Shown here piece by piece: positions 44,319 through 54,865 of a DNA stretch of 64,000 bases (positions within the stretch are counted from its first letter, which is position 1; the number at the start of each line of letters is the position of its first letter). This DNA is from Chelydra serpentina (taxonomy: Eukaryota; Chordata; Testudines; Chelydridae), in NCBI GenBank assembly GCA_037349315.1, contig JBAIAC010000161.1, positions 662,501-726,500 of the forward strand. The letters run 5' to 3'. Below the pieces are notes generated by a model. It was given only the letters and a program-made list of their open reading frames with translations, made no database searches and was not told the DNA's origin. A program made the position numbers and the translations under genes.

Positions 44319-47300
44319 GACACCCTAGAGGCAATCAGCGTAGCAGGTTGGTGGGGGCTGGCCTGGCAGCTGGCCTGGCTGAAAGGGCTTATCAGGAAGG
44401 TTTTTGACAGCTGGGAGGATGGCATTGTCGTGTGTCAGTGGGATTAGGCCAGGAGGAGTGTGTGGCTTGGATCAGGGTGCCAGTCATGGGAGTGGGAGGT
44501 CAGAAGAGTGTGCTGGAAGGAGCTGCTGACAGCCAGAGCCCCCGGGAATCATGAGGTCCTGTGCAGCCGCACCCCTGGCAGATAGCGCGGCTCTGCCCTG
44601 CTGCAGATTAGCAAGATCTCAGAGATCTGGCAGTGTGACTTTGAGCTACAGGCTACTGCTCAGTTCCCTTCTGTTCTGCCCTGGGCAGAGTTAATGCAGG
44701 CTGTGCTAATGCAGGGGGTGTGAAGTTACACACCTGTATAAAGAGAAGTAATTGCTATCTCCTCTTCCAGCCCTTCTCCTCATGTTGCCTTTGGGCCTGT
44801 CAGCCATCTGGCAGCTTTCCCACTTACCCTGGATCCCTGCCAGAAGAGGGCTGTTTCCTCAGGGTGACTCACCAAGGCAGATCACAGAACTGGTATGACT
44901 TTGTCTCAGTGTCTGTCAGAGCAGCAATTGCTGGTGCTTCTTGCCTGAGCTGGTCTCCTGCCTGAGCTCTCTGTTCTTTGGGCCTTGTCTGTCCAAGACT
45001 TTGGCGCTAGCTGGCAATGGGTGTCAGTTATGGCTCCACCCTCACCCCCACAATGAGCTGTGTTTGAACACACAGCATACAGAGGTCACACCAGGCTCAT
45101 TACCTGTCCCACAAAGAGTAATCAGCCTCCTGCCTACGCAAGGGCTGACCGCTCATTCTGCAGTTGGAGCTAAACATGCCCTGTCTACACTAGTGACCAG
45201 ACACTGCACAGCCACAGGAGAGGGGGAGCCATGCATGGGTGTTAACCATTGTCAGGTGTAGAGGAGTGGAGAGGCAGGGGTGTGTCTCAGTTTTGCTCCA
45301 CTATGGAGCTGACAAGCAAGGTACTTTTGTTTTGTTTTTATCCTGATGGTATCAAGAAGTTGGAATTTTTACTTTAAAAAAATGCTTATTCTTAAAAAGG
45401 AAATGTGGTGTTCCCTGGGAGACGGTGTATTAAGGTGGAATGGACTAGAAAATCAATTAGATTCCTCCTGTAACTACTATATAAACCAGTTTGTGCTATG
45501 TCTTTTGTGTCCAGAGCAGCTCTTATTGCATAGGAAGTGTAGGGAGGAGAGCATGGAACTGGAGTCATTTGGCAAAGGAGAGGAGCCTGCCCTTGTGGGG
45601 TCTAGAAATCCATTAGATGATGATTATTGACCTGGGGGGTGGGGGTGGGAGTGGGGGTGTGGTTTGCACCAGAAAAGTTGTTTCCTAGGGCAGTGAGCCT
45701 TCTGAAGTGCAGTCAGAAGGTGGGTCCTCTACATGACAGGAGTTATTGCTGATATTATCAGGCTGTTGATACCTCCTCTGTCCCTGGGCAGACCATGAAT
45801 CCCAGATGGGTTCTAGTTTCTGTGCACCTCAACGTGCAGATCGACCTTCTCTGTTTCTGGTCACTGGTTCAAAGCCAGGTCTTAGGAACATGTACTGGTC
45901 TTGAAAGCTTTTGGGCTGATCCCACAAAATAATTTCCAGGCCTTTGCAGATGGTTACGTAGCAGATCTAAAATCACATCATTCTGATTACTATCTTGCTT
46001 TTATACTACTACAGTTGCAATATGATTTTAGTACTTTTTATTTCACAAACAGCTGAAATTCGACATTAATGTTGTGTGTCACTATGGAATTGAGACTGTT
46101 AGCTTCAGAGTGGTACAAAGCATTTGGTTTAGCCTCGGTGATTTGTGAGATAGCTGACCTTAAAACTGTCACTGGTGCATTCATCTAGCAGTGCTTCTGT
46201 GGCAGAACTGAACACAGTGAGTCTGGGACCTTGGACTAATGTAATTTTCAGTCCTGGCTGCACATTCTGACCTCCTGCTTCTATACCTTTTGAGATCAAG
46301 CGGTCTTGGCAAATTTACACTCAGACTGGAATGGACCCTGACTTCTCCATGAACTGGATATTTCTGAAGTGTTAGATCCTCATGAGTTCGACCCACCACA
46401 CAGGAAAGGACAGGTAATTTCTCCTCCTGTAAGAGGGAATTGTTTAATTCCTCCCCCTGGAAATCGGCCTGGGCTTTGCAGTTTGGGTAGGGGTGGCTGC
46501 TAGATGCTTCCCTCACCATTTCTGAGGTAGTTTTTGTTGTGTTTTTGTTTTGTTTTGTTTTTCTTAACTAAACCAGCTGAAGCAGTCCCCAAAGAGCTCA
46601 GTGCGGGGTGTGCCAGCTGGCATGCCCTCTGGCTGGGAGGCCTTGTTAGAGAGATCAGAGCTGACAGATTCTTCGGCAACGATTTGATACAGGCCTCTTT
46701 TTAATTGGGTTTTTTTGCGCTCACCCATGTAACAAATGGGGGCTTGTTTGGGAGCGTCGCTCAACCATTGAATGGAGTCATTGTTATCCAAACACTCACA
46801 TGATTCAGAAGTCCCCAGTGCAGGAGGTGTCCTTCCCTCGTGCCCCTCAGCTGGGCACTGCAGGTGCAGCAGGGTAGCTTAAATCCCAGCTAATCCCAAC
46901 TTCAAAAAGAACAATCCAGTTTTCTTGCCGTTCTCCTTTTGAGAAGTATAACCAGAAGACTGAAGGTGCAGTGCTGTGCTGTAGAGACGCATGATTCAGC
47001 ACTCACAGGTGAATAGATGGGTGACTAGAATGAGGAAAGTGAACTAGTGCTGCTTTCCAGGCTGTTTTTTGAGGATGCACTCTCAGGCTTCCCTAAAGAT
47101 CAGTGCTTCGGGCACTGTGGGATCTTCCTTTTAGTGGCCTCTGGGTTGAAAATTCTCCCAATCAGCATTTATTTGGTAACCTCTCTGTGCAGCCCATGGG
47201 CTCCTTGGCTTACAGTTACCTCCTTACGTTCTTCTTAAAGCCATCCTTGCAAGAAGAAGCTCTTGTGCCATGTATGTGGAGATGACGTGTGTTCCCTGGC

Positions 47301-47685
47301 AGCCCAAGGCAGGGGGATGAGGAAAAGGTGAGCTCTGTGGTATGCAGTTGGCTTCTCAGTCCTAAAACCCCTTCTCAAAGGCAGGATTGAGAATCCAAGG
47401 ACCCGAGTAGGCTTGGGAAGTGCATTTGTGTAAGCAGAGTTAAGGACGTTTCTCATAGCAATTAATGCCCATTGACATTTGGATTATAATGCCTGGTAGA
47501 CCCAGCTGTAGAGCAGGAACTTCCCTGATAGAAAGGACGTAGCACATTGGCTCTTTCGGTCCAGCTACTCCCTGTTTTGAACGCTGGCTTCTTTCAGTGC
47601 TGTCCCATTTAATGTAAAGTGCCTCCAGAGTTGTGGTGCCAAACAAGAGGGTGATGGCACAGGCAGCGAGTTATATTCTCCTGTG
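44319..47685. other. No gene or confident repeat
   Basis: Non-coding, moderately GC-rich. Frames such as 44720-44965, 44941-45261 and 46181-46519 have no recognisable domain and no matching splice signals. A G-rich run is at 45635-45660. Confidence 0.45.
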
Positions 47686-48575
47686 GTGCCCGGGCTCCAG
47701 CAATATTGAGGCCCCAGAGGCCCGGCTCCACCAATGTTTGGGGCTGGGTCTCCCGCCCGGCTCCACCTGCTTCTCCCCCGTGCCTCCCTCGAGTGCCCCC
47801 CGGTCCCCGCTTGCTGCCCCCCCCCCTGCCTGCAGTCACCGCTCCTGTCCCATGCTGGGCAAGGGGCAGCTCCATCCCCCACCCCCAGTGAGGCTACAGT
47901 GAAAGACAGCAGCAGGGGAGGAAGAGCATACAGTTTCCCCCCCCCCCCCCCCCACACCCACCACAGAGGAGGCGAGGGAGATTCTTGGACCTGAGAGGGA
48001 CCCTAGGAGCACGTGCAGTGACAGTGGTGGGGGTGAATATGCTGCGGGGGTGAGAGGGGGGCCCCCTCCCCCAGAGCTCATTGCTGCTGGCGGGGAAAGG
48101 GCTGGAGGGGGGGAGTTCTCTCTGGCCCCAGTCCTGGGGCAGCCTGCCTGCACCCCAAACTCATTCCCAGCCCTGCTCCACCCCAGAGCCCACACCCCCA
48201 GCCAGAGTCCTCACCCCCCCCATCCCAACCCTCTGCCCTAGCCCTGAGCCCCTCCCACACCCCAAACACCTTATCCCCAGTCCCAGCCAGAGCTCTCATT
48301 CCCCCGCACCCTAACCCTCTGCCCCAACCCTGAGCCCCCTCCTGCATCATGAACCTCTCATCCCCCATTCCCTCACCCCACACCCCAACCCTCTGCCATA
48401 GCCCTGAGCCCCTCCCACACCCCAAACCCCTCATCCCCAGCCACACCTCAAACCCATCCCCAGCCACACCCCTGCACCCCCTCACTCCCCCCAAACTCCC
48501 TCCCAGAGCCTGCACCCTGCACCCCTCCTACACCCCAATCCCCAGCGCAGGGCCTGCACCCCAGACCTCCTCCCT
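47686..48575. repeat. GC-rich low-complexity / C-rich minisatellite
   Basis: The right part (about 48130-48570) repeats a roughly 50-bp theme: caccccaaac, ctcatccccag, ccagagcc, caaccctctgcc, agccctgagccc. The left part has C runs (17 at 47937-47953) and GC-rich unique sequence. Open frames of 77-145 codons on both strands are repeat artefacts. Confidence 0.8.
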
Positions 48576-48705
48576 AGGTTGACCAGATAGTAAATGTGAA
48601 AAATCAGGACGGGGGTGGGGGGTAATAGGCGACTATATAAGAAAAAGCCCTGAATATCAGGACTGTCCCTATAAAATCGGGACATCTTATCTAGCATCCA
48701 GGCTT
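48576..48705. mobile_element. Short MITE (GGTTGACCAGAT type)
   Basis: gttgaccagatagtaaatgtgaaaaatcaggacggggg ... gggactgtccctataaaatcgggacatcttatctagc has a decayed inverted-end layout (GACCAGAT versus, reverse-complemented, TAGATAAGATGTCCC). This motif is common in turtle DNA as far as I recall. The target duplication is not clear. Confidence 0.5.
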
Positions 48706-48829
48706 TCAAAAATAGTCAATGTGTCTGTGATGAAGGCAATGCAGCATCTTCCCGCTGGCTGGGCTGGGCTGGGCTGGGCTTCCGAATGCAGCTCTGTCAG
48801 TGAAGAGGGCTGTCTAGGATTACAGCAGG

Positions 48830-48975
48830 AGTTGGGGAAGCAGGATTCTTGGGTCTCTTAGTTCTGATCCTTCCACTATGACCTTGAGCAAGTTGCCCTT
48901 GCTGTGCCTCAGTTTCCCCATGTGTAAAGTATGTCTTCTATCAGGTTTGAAGCCTCACTGTGTAAGCCACTGCAC
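48830..48975 (-). mobile_element. MIR fragment
   Basis: atgaccttgagcaagttgcccttgctgtgcctcagtttccccatgtgtaaagt is the reverse complement of the MIR core. It is clearly related to the plus-strand copy at 24495. Confidence 0.85.
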
Positions 48976-50985
48976 AGAGACATGCAAAGAAGTGGTCCCT
49001 GCCTCGATGAGCTGAGATCAAAAGGCATTGTGAATTTTAATGAACAGATTTAAGAATTGTATTAAATAATGTTAAAAATAAAAGCAACGGTACAGAGTTT
49101 AAGCGTAGAAGTTTCTGGTTATCAGGGAATAAGGTACAGATTATCAAAGGGAGCTAAGTTCAGTAAAGAGCATTCTGATCCCATCCCGCAGGTAAAAGGT
49201 GGTGGTGCTGTGTATTTATATAATTATCAACGCACTTGCTTTGTCATCTCTGTCTCAAGTAATACCAAGAGTTTAGAAACTAGCCTGGTGGGAACCTTTA
49301 CAGTTTGACTTTTGGCCCCAGCTGTGAATTGATTTTTTCCCTGGTGTAGTTTTTTTCTGTTGCGAAATGCACATTACAAACTCAACATCTTTGAATCATG
49401 AGCAGTTTCTCCTCTGGTGGCATTTGATTTTAAAGCCCTTCTTTGATAAACAGGCCCAGTGTCTGTTTTACAGTCAGAGACAAATAGGGCTAATCAAATT
49501 ACAAGTACATTAGATAGGTTTCAGTGTAGTAGCCGTGTTAGTCTGTGTCAGCAAAACGAAAATAAGAAAGAAAAACTTGTAGCACCTTAGAGACTAACAA
49601 ATGTATTTCAGCATAAGTACATTAGAGTAATAAAAATCAGAGCAAAAAGGCTAAAAAGAGGAAGGCACAGGGAAAAGGTGCTGAATGGTCCACTTCAGCA
49701 GCCCTTCATTTCTCTTCTCATTGTTGCTGGTAAACTGCTGTGCCGTGCTGTGCCAGTTGCATAGGGTGAGGAGGGAATGTTTGTGTGTGCATTGTGCATC
49801 TGTGTGTTTCGGGTTTATTTGTGACTTTCCGAAAGCGCTCATTGTGAACATGTGACTGACTCAGTGTGGGACATCTGGCACTTCCTTGTGACAGAGCCCT
49901 GGTGCTTGCTCAGCATTTGCCTGGCTGGGAAGGGGTGGGTAAGAGTGAGTGAGACCCGTGTGCTCCCTAGCAAATGTAATTGTATCCTGTGAGTTCCTGG
50001 GAAGCTGCTTTGCGTTAGGTAACCATGTTTCTGGCAAGGAGAAGGAAGCAGTGATTTTGAAATCAGGGCAGATCTTGTAAGTTCCCTGGTGTTTGAATCT
50101 TGGAAGGATTGGTGCTTGTCTGTCCTTGTGGGGATCATTTCCTGTAAAAATAACAGCATGTGGTGAAACAAGGCTGCTGGTATAAAAATGACAGGAGAGC
50201 TGGGGATCAGTAAATACAGCTTTAACCTGTAACCTGGCCCAAATGCACTGAAAGATAGCATGATGCTCTACAGTGGCCTATGTGAAATGGAGAGGGAAGT
50301 GGGAGATTTAAGCAGGTGTTCCCACCCCTATCACCATCCAGTCACTTGGCACTAATTGACCTTGTTGGCAATCTCAGCAGAGACCAAATATTGATTGAAC
50401 CTCCCCTCTCATCCTTAGAGGTGCCCTGGGGAAGGCCCCCAGATCAGTATATGATGCACATTGGTACCGTGGGAAGATTTGACCTGGTGATGCATCAAGG
50501 AGCCTGTTAGGTAGATCAGTAGTCTCCAAGGTTGTCAGTCAGGCACGTCACTGGCAGTGTGTGTATATGTTCAAATAAAAGCTGGCCAACTCGCCTGAGC
50601 ATCAGCCTTCCTATGCTGGGGAAAGGCATCACCGCTGGGCACCCTCCTCACGTATAAAAATGAAACTGCTGTCCCTGCCTTTGCCTTTTATAGCTCACGG
50701 TATGCATGCTGGGAGTACGTGCCCTCTGTTGTTAAAATGACAGCATCCCTCAGGACTCGAGAAGGCATTAGTTTGAGAGCTCAGGAGGAGCTGGTCTCCT
50801 GTGGCAATCAGGGCAGCCTCACGAAGCAGGAGCCAGGGAACGTGGGATGGTGTCATTCCAAAGGGTGGAGGAGCGAGAGTGCTAGCTGCAATTGAAGAGG
50901 CTTTCCTTGGGAGTGGGGAACACAGTAGCCCTAGAGTCCACAAGAAAGCAGGCAATGGGGGGCGGGCAACATTATTATGACAAGA
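48976..50985. other. No gene; contains repeat copy 4
   Basis: Apart from the short palindrome-family copy at 49515-49614, no repeat or exon is recognised. The 140-codon minus-strand frame 50261-49839 has no domain. Confidence 0.45.
49515..49614 (-). mobile_element. Palindromic retroelement-like repeat, copy 4 (single arm)
   Basis: Only one arm is present: intact terminus taggtttcagtgtagtagccgtgtt at left, truncated after catttcagcat at right. Exact 12-bp direct repeats AAGTACATTAGA lie at 49503-49514 and 49615-49626. The insertion stops before the arm reaches the ribozyme-like core, as a severe 5' truncation would. Confidence 0.85.
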
Positions 50986-50989
50986 GTAG

Positions 50990-51570
50990 TGTGGCAAATT
51001 GCCGGCACTACTATGATGGGTCCCGCACTTTCTCTTCTTGTGGGGGGTTTCAGGGTGCCATTTCTTGCCCCTGAACTGGGGTATCAGCTGTCCTACTAGT
51101 ATCCCAGGGAAGGGGAGTGGAGAGGGAGGGACCCAGGCCTGCCCTCTACTCCGGGTCCCAGCCCAGGGGCCCTATGATAGTAGGTGAACCACTTGTACCA
51201 GTGATTTTTTCCCCTGGGCTCCTTCCCTCTCCTGACTTTCAGCTTGGGGGGCTTCCTGCCTTCCCTCTGCACAAGCCAGGTGTCCCTTTACCTAGGGTCT
51301 TGGTCTTCTTAGCCCACTGCAGCACTTCTCCAAACTCTCCTCCGCTTTCCTCCAAACTGCTCTTTACTCCACCAGCAAACCACTCTGCTCCAACTCCTCC
51401 TCACTCTGCTCCAACTCCTCCTCTGGCTGATTGAAGCAGGGGGATTTTATCAGGTGACTGGCTTCAGGTGCTCTAATTGGTTTCAGGTGCTTTTAATTAA
51501 TCTACAGGGACTAAGGCTTCTCCTCATCCTAGATCACTCTCCTGCTGCCTTCTGGCCATGCTGTATCACA
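50990..51570 (-). mobile_element. Solo Gypsy LTR
   Basis: Reverse-oriented LTR of the same family as 33656-39574, beginning TGTGGCAAATTGCCGGC and ending GCTGTATCACA. It is flanked by GTAG at 50986-50989 and 51571-51574. The 4-bp duplication with no internal region indicates a solo LTR left by LTR-LTR recombination. It is more diverged from the two LTRs of the full element than they are from each other. Confidence 0.9.
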
Positions 51571-51574
51571 GTAG

Positions 51575-51958
51575 GTTAAAAGGGGGGAAGTGAGGCCCAC
51601 GTGCTGCTGCTTGTGAGAGGGAGGCTTGGGTAGGAGGGGATTCCTCTCTTGTGCCCAGTGCCCTAGATGGCACAAGGAGGGGTGGGGGGCATCAAATGCT
51701 GCAGGCTCCTGTTATCACAGTGCGTGAGAATCCCAGCAGAGGGAATAGCACCATCTCTATTCCCTGCAGATCCCTTCCTAGAAAGCCCAACAGAGTCATT
51801 CCCCAGCTCACCTGAGTTTCTTTACTAATGATGCATTTCCTACCGCCAGCAGCTTGGTCTGATCTGTGACGCCCCTCTGATCCCACCATTTTTAGCCCCT
51901 GTAGCCTGCTAAATATTATGCACACTTACTGAAAGTCTGTCTCTCTGTTTAATTGCAG
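51575..51958 (+). promoter_or_regulatory. NDST2: 3' end of upstream intron with splice acceptor
   Basis: Intronic sequence ending in a pyrimidine-rich tctgtctctctgtttaattgcag, with the acceptor AG at 51957-51958. This is the only strong acceptor just upstream of the NDST2 start codon. It implies at least one untranslated exon further 5'. Confidence 0.7.
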
Positions 51959-52368
51959 GTGTAGCTAGATGATGCCATCATGTGAATGGCAAGCGGCTAG
52001 CTGAGGAATAGACTGCCAGGTGGGATTCCCCTGCTCCACGCACAGCGCGCAGGATGGCTGTCTGATTTGGGCTTGGAAACAAAGGCGTTTATAAGCACCC
52101 CATCCTCCCTAGGACTTGTCTGAGAGAGAGGAGTGGCGCAGGGGGAAGCACATGAAGGAGCGATGGGAATTGAGGACCATGGTTACTTGAGATAAATGGC
52201 AGATCCTTGGGAGTCTAGTCTAGAAGCTGCTCGCTTTAGTTTTCCCTCGCTCTGCAGCCACTGTTTCTTCTCCGCAAGCTGCCGCTGGGTGCTGCCACGG
52301 TGGCGCTGGAGATCTCCAGGGCGACTTGAGTGCAAAGCTTGAGGAGGGGGTGGGCCGCCCGCCTCACC
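51959..52368 (+). promoter_or_regulatory. NDST2: NDST2 5' untranslated leader with multiple uORFs
   Basis: The 410 bases from the acceptor to the start codon hold at least eight upstream ATGs in short frames: 51969-52004, start-stop ATGTGA at 51980, 51986-52000, 52054-52065, 52152-52190, 52163-52195 and a 48-codon frame at 52196-52342. All end before the main ATG; the last ends 26 bases before it. NDST mRNAs are known to have long structured leaders with internal ribosome entry, and this agrees. Whether these uORFs act here is not shown. Confidence 0.6.
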
Positions 52369-53361
52369 ATGATTCAACTGTGGAAAGTGGTGCGGCACGT
52401 GCGACAGCTGGAGCTCCACAGATTGATCCTGCTGCTCATTGCCTTCAGCCTGATCTCCATGTGCTTCCTGGCCTACTACGTCACCAACAGCCCCAAAATC
52501 AAGGAGCCACCACCCCTTCCCTTCAGCGACTGCAGCAACCAGCAGAGGGTCCCGATCCCGCCCCAGGCCAGCTGGAGACTCACCAAATCCGTTGACACCT
52601 CGCGCACTGAGCCTGTGGTGCTAATCTTTGTGGAAAGCATTTACTCCCAACTGGGGCAGGAAATTGTAGCCATCCTGGAATCCAGCCGGTTTAAATACAG
52701 GACAGAGATTGCCCCTGGCAAGGGGGATATGCCCACCCTGACAGACAAGGACAGGGGCCGCTATGCTCTTATCATCTATGAGAATGTCCTTAAATATGTG
52801 AACCTAGATGCTTGGAACCGGGAGCTGCTGGACAAATACTGTGTGGAGTATGGAGTGGGGATTATAGGATTTTTCAAAGCCAATGAGAACAGCCTGCTCA
52901 GTGCTCAGCTCAAGGGATTCCCCCTCTTCCTACACTCTAACCTAGGGCTCCGGGACTATCACATCAACCCCAGTGCCCCCCTGCTCTACATCACTCGGGC
53001 CAACGAGGTGGAGCAGGGTCCCCTGCCTGGTGACGACTGGACTGTGTTCCAGTCAAACCACAGCACCTATGAGCCTGTGCTCTTGGCCAGCACAAAGTCT
53101 TCAGAGTCCATGCCTCACCTGGCAACCCACAAAGCACTGCATGCCACTGTCATGCAGGACCTGGGTCTGCATGATGGGATCCAGCGGGTCTTCTTTGGCA
53201 ATAACCTCAACTTCTGGCTGCACAAACTTGTTTTTGTGGACGCCATTGCCTACCTGACTGGCAAGCGCCTCTGCCTCACGCTTGACCGCTACGTCCTCGT
53301 GGACATCGATGACATATTCGTGGGCAAAGAGGGCACTCGCATGAAGGTGTCTGATGTGGAG
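52369..53361 (+). CDS. NDST2: NDST2 first coding exon (heparan sulfate N-deacetylase/N-sulfotransferase 2), partial
   Basis: NDST enzymes remove acetyl from GlcNAc in nascent heparan sulfate or heparin and sulfate the free amine, in the Golgi. The exon gives residues 1-331 of a protein of about 880. Visible parts: a short basic cytoplasmic tail (1-18), a type II membrane anchor at 19-38 ([20 protein letters not shown]), a Pro-rich stem, and the N-terminal lumenal domain ([60 protein letters not shown]). A conserved glycosylation site follows at Asn230 ([12 protein letters not shown]). The start of the deacetylase domain has the acidic [18 protein letters not shown] motif (Asp312, 314, 315). 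The start ATG follows ctcacc. An in-frame GTG at 52330 is rejected because homology begins at the ATG. The membrane region matches NDST2 better than NDST1, although some downstream residues are NDST1-like. Donor GAG|gtaaag at 53361/53362 ends the exon in phase 0; homology stops exactly there. No stops or frameshifts, so it is functional-looking. Confidence 0.93.
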
Positions 53362-53367
53362 GTAAAG
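53362..53367 (+). promoter_or_regulatory. NDST2: Splice donor of the NDST2 exon
   Basis: GTAAAG directly follows codon 331 (GAG). The frame stays open to 53517 but the extra residues are not NDST-like, which supports splicing here. Confidence 0.85.
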
Positions 53368-53509
53368 CCTGAAGGGATAACCCAGTGGCATCTAAATAAG
53401 GCCCCTGGGTTCAATCAAGGGCTGCGTTGGCAATCTGCCAGGAGGTGCAGGGCTGCCCCTAAGATTTCTGTAATCATAGAACTGCAGCCCATGGGGACTA
53501 CATGTCCCA

Positions 53510-54862
53510 GCATATGATGCTTTCAACAGAGGCTGCCCAGATCAAGATGCAACATTGCATTCTGGGACCCATACCCCTCATGGGCTGCACTTTACTCTTG
53601 AGGGAATTCTGAACCAAAAAATTAAAAATTCCATGTACAATATTTTAAAATTCGGAAAGTTTTATTTGTCAATAAATAAATGTGGAGACTGCAGCATGGC
53701 AGTGGGAGCACAGGCCACTGGCTGAATGAAGGTGGGAGATCACGCTGCAGCCCCTCCCCTCCCCTGGGACATGGACTCAGTGATGAGGCTGCACCCGCCT
53801 CTGAGACAGCAAAAGGCCTGGGCCTGCCCCAGAAACACACTGAGGCCCCGCCCCTCTGTGCCAGGCGCACCAGGTGTGGGGAAGGCAGACTCAACCAGGC
53901 AGGATCCAAGTGTGGAGGGGCTCAGTGTGGGGGGCATCCAGGTGTGGGATGAGAGGATTCTGTGTGGGACAATCTGGGTGCAGGCAGCTCAGTGGGAGGT
54001 CTAGGTGTGGGGGGATCTGGATGCACAGGGGCGCGTTGCGGGGTTCCCAGTGCAGGGGCAATGGGATGCTGCAGGGGATTCCAGGTGAAGGTGGGTGGAG
54101 CTCAGTGGGGGGTCTGGGTGTGGGGGTCTCAGCAGGAGGCAATGGGTTCTGGGGGAATGGGGCTTGATGGGGTGGGGGTCTGGGGGTGAGGGCTCAGGTT
54201 GGTGCAGGGGGGTGGGGCTCATCATGTGGGGGGTTTGAGTGCAGAGAGCTCAGTGGGGGAGTGGTCTGGGTGCAGAGGTGGGGGTCTGGAGGCAGGGGAT
54301 TTGGGTGCAGGGGGGCTCCAGATGCAGGAGTTGAGGTTCAGTGGGGTGGAGTTTTGGAATGGAGGGCTGGGAGTGGTGGTTCTGGGTTTACAGGGTGAGG
54401 TTTGGCAGGGGGGTCCAGGTATGGGAGATCTGGATGCACAGGGGTTGGGCGGATGGGGGAGCAGCTCCTTGTACAGTGACCCCCTCCCTCCGTGGCTGAG
54501 GAGCAATAAAGGCAGGAAGCAGGGGAGGATGCTGAGCTTTCTGCAACTGCGGGGGGTGGGGGTGGGGATGGGGATTCTGATCTATCTGCAGTGCTAGGGA
54601 GGGGTGCGTGACCACTCTTGCAGCTTCCGTTTGCTTCCCTGTCAGAAAGTCATTTTTCTGCGGGGAAGCAAAGAAATCTGCATGGGCCATGAATTCTGCG
54701 CAGGCGCAGTATTCCCTCAGGAGTAGCACTTGTAGTTTAAAGATGAGACTGACTGCAGTAGTCTACTCTTTGTCATCTTTAATATAGTGATGGAGTCCAT
54801 GGGGTCCCAGAATGCAATGCTCCATCTTGATCTGAGCAGCCTCTGTTGAGAGCATCACATGC
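53510..54862. mobile_element. Foldback MITE, split by another element
   Basis: The left piece gatgctttcaacagaggctgcccagatcaagatg...gcattctgggaccc is the reverse complement, with few differences, of the right piece gggtcccagaatgcaatgctccatcttgatctgagcagcctctgttgagagcatc. Each arm is about 70 bases. The element at 53593-54725 separates the arms. The foldback itself starts about 150 bases inside the NDST2 intron. Outer boundaries and target duplication are not certain. Confidence 0.75.
53593..54725. mobile_element. TIR transposon with internal G-rich minisatellite
   Basis: Terminal repeats TACTCtTGAGGGAATtCTG and, from the right, TACTCcTGAGGGAATaCTG (17 of 19). Flanking direct repeats GCACTT lie at 53587-53592 and 54726-54731. 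The left body is AT-rich (aaattaaaaattcc...aataaataaatg). The interval 53870-54470 is a G-rich tandem array with units of roughly 40-50 bp built from ggtgtgggggg, tctgggtgcagg and agctcagtggggg. No transposase; superfamily unclear from a 6-bp duplication. Confidence 0.78.
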
Positions 54863-54865
54863 AGA

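Noticed and set aside
48078..48515. 145-codon minus-strand frame, Gly-rich
   Set aside because: Low-complexity C/G repeat product with no domain or splice context.
52369..53361. Assignment to NDST1
   Set aside because: Many lumenal residues fit either paralogue, but the tail and membrane anchor ([16 protein letters not shown]) are the NDST2 form. A phylogeny would settle it.
52369..53361. Processed NDST2 pseudogene
   Set aside because: The acceptor and donor flank the exon, homology stops exactly at the donor, and the frame is intact.
52330..53517. NDST2 start at the GTG at 52330 and continuation to 53517
   Set aside because: Homology starts at the ATG at 52369 and ends at codon 331 where a GTAAAG donor occurs; the flanking residues are not NDST-like.
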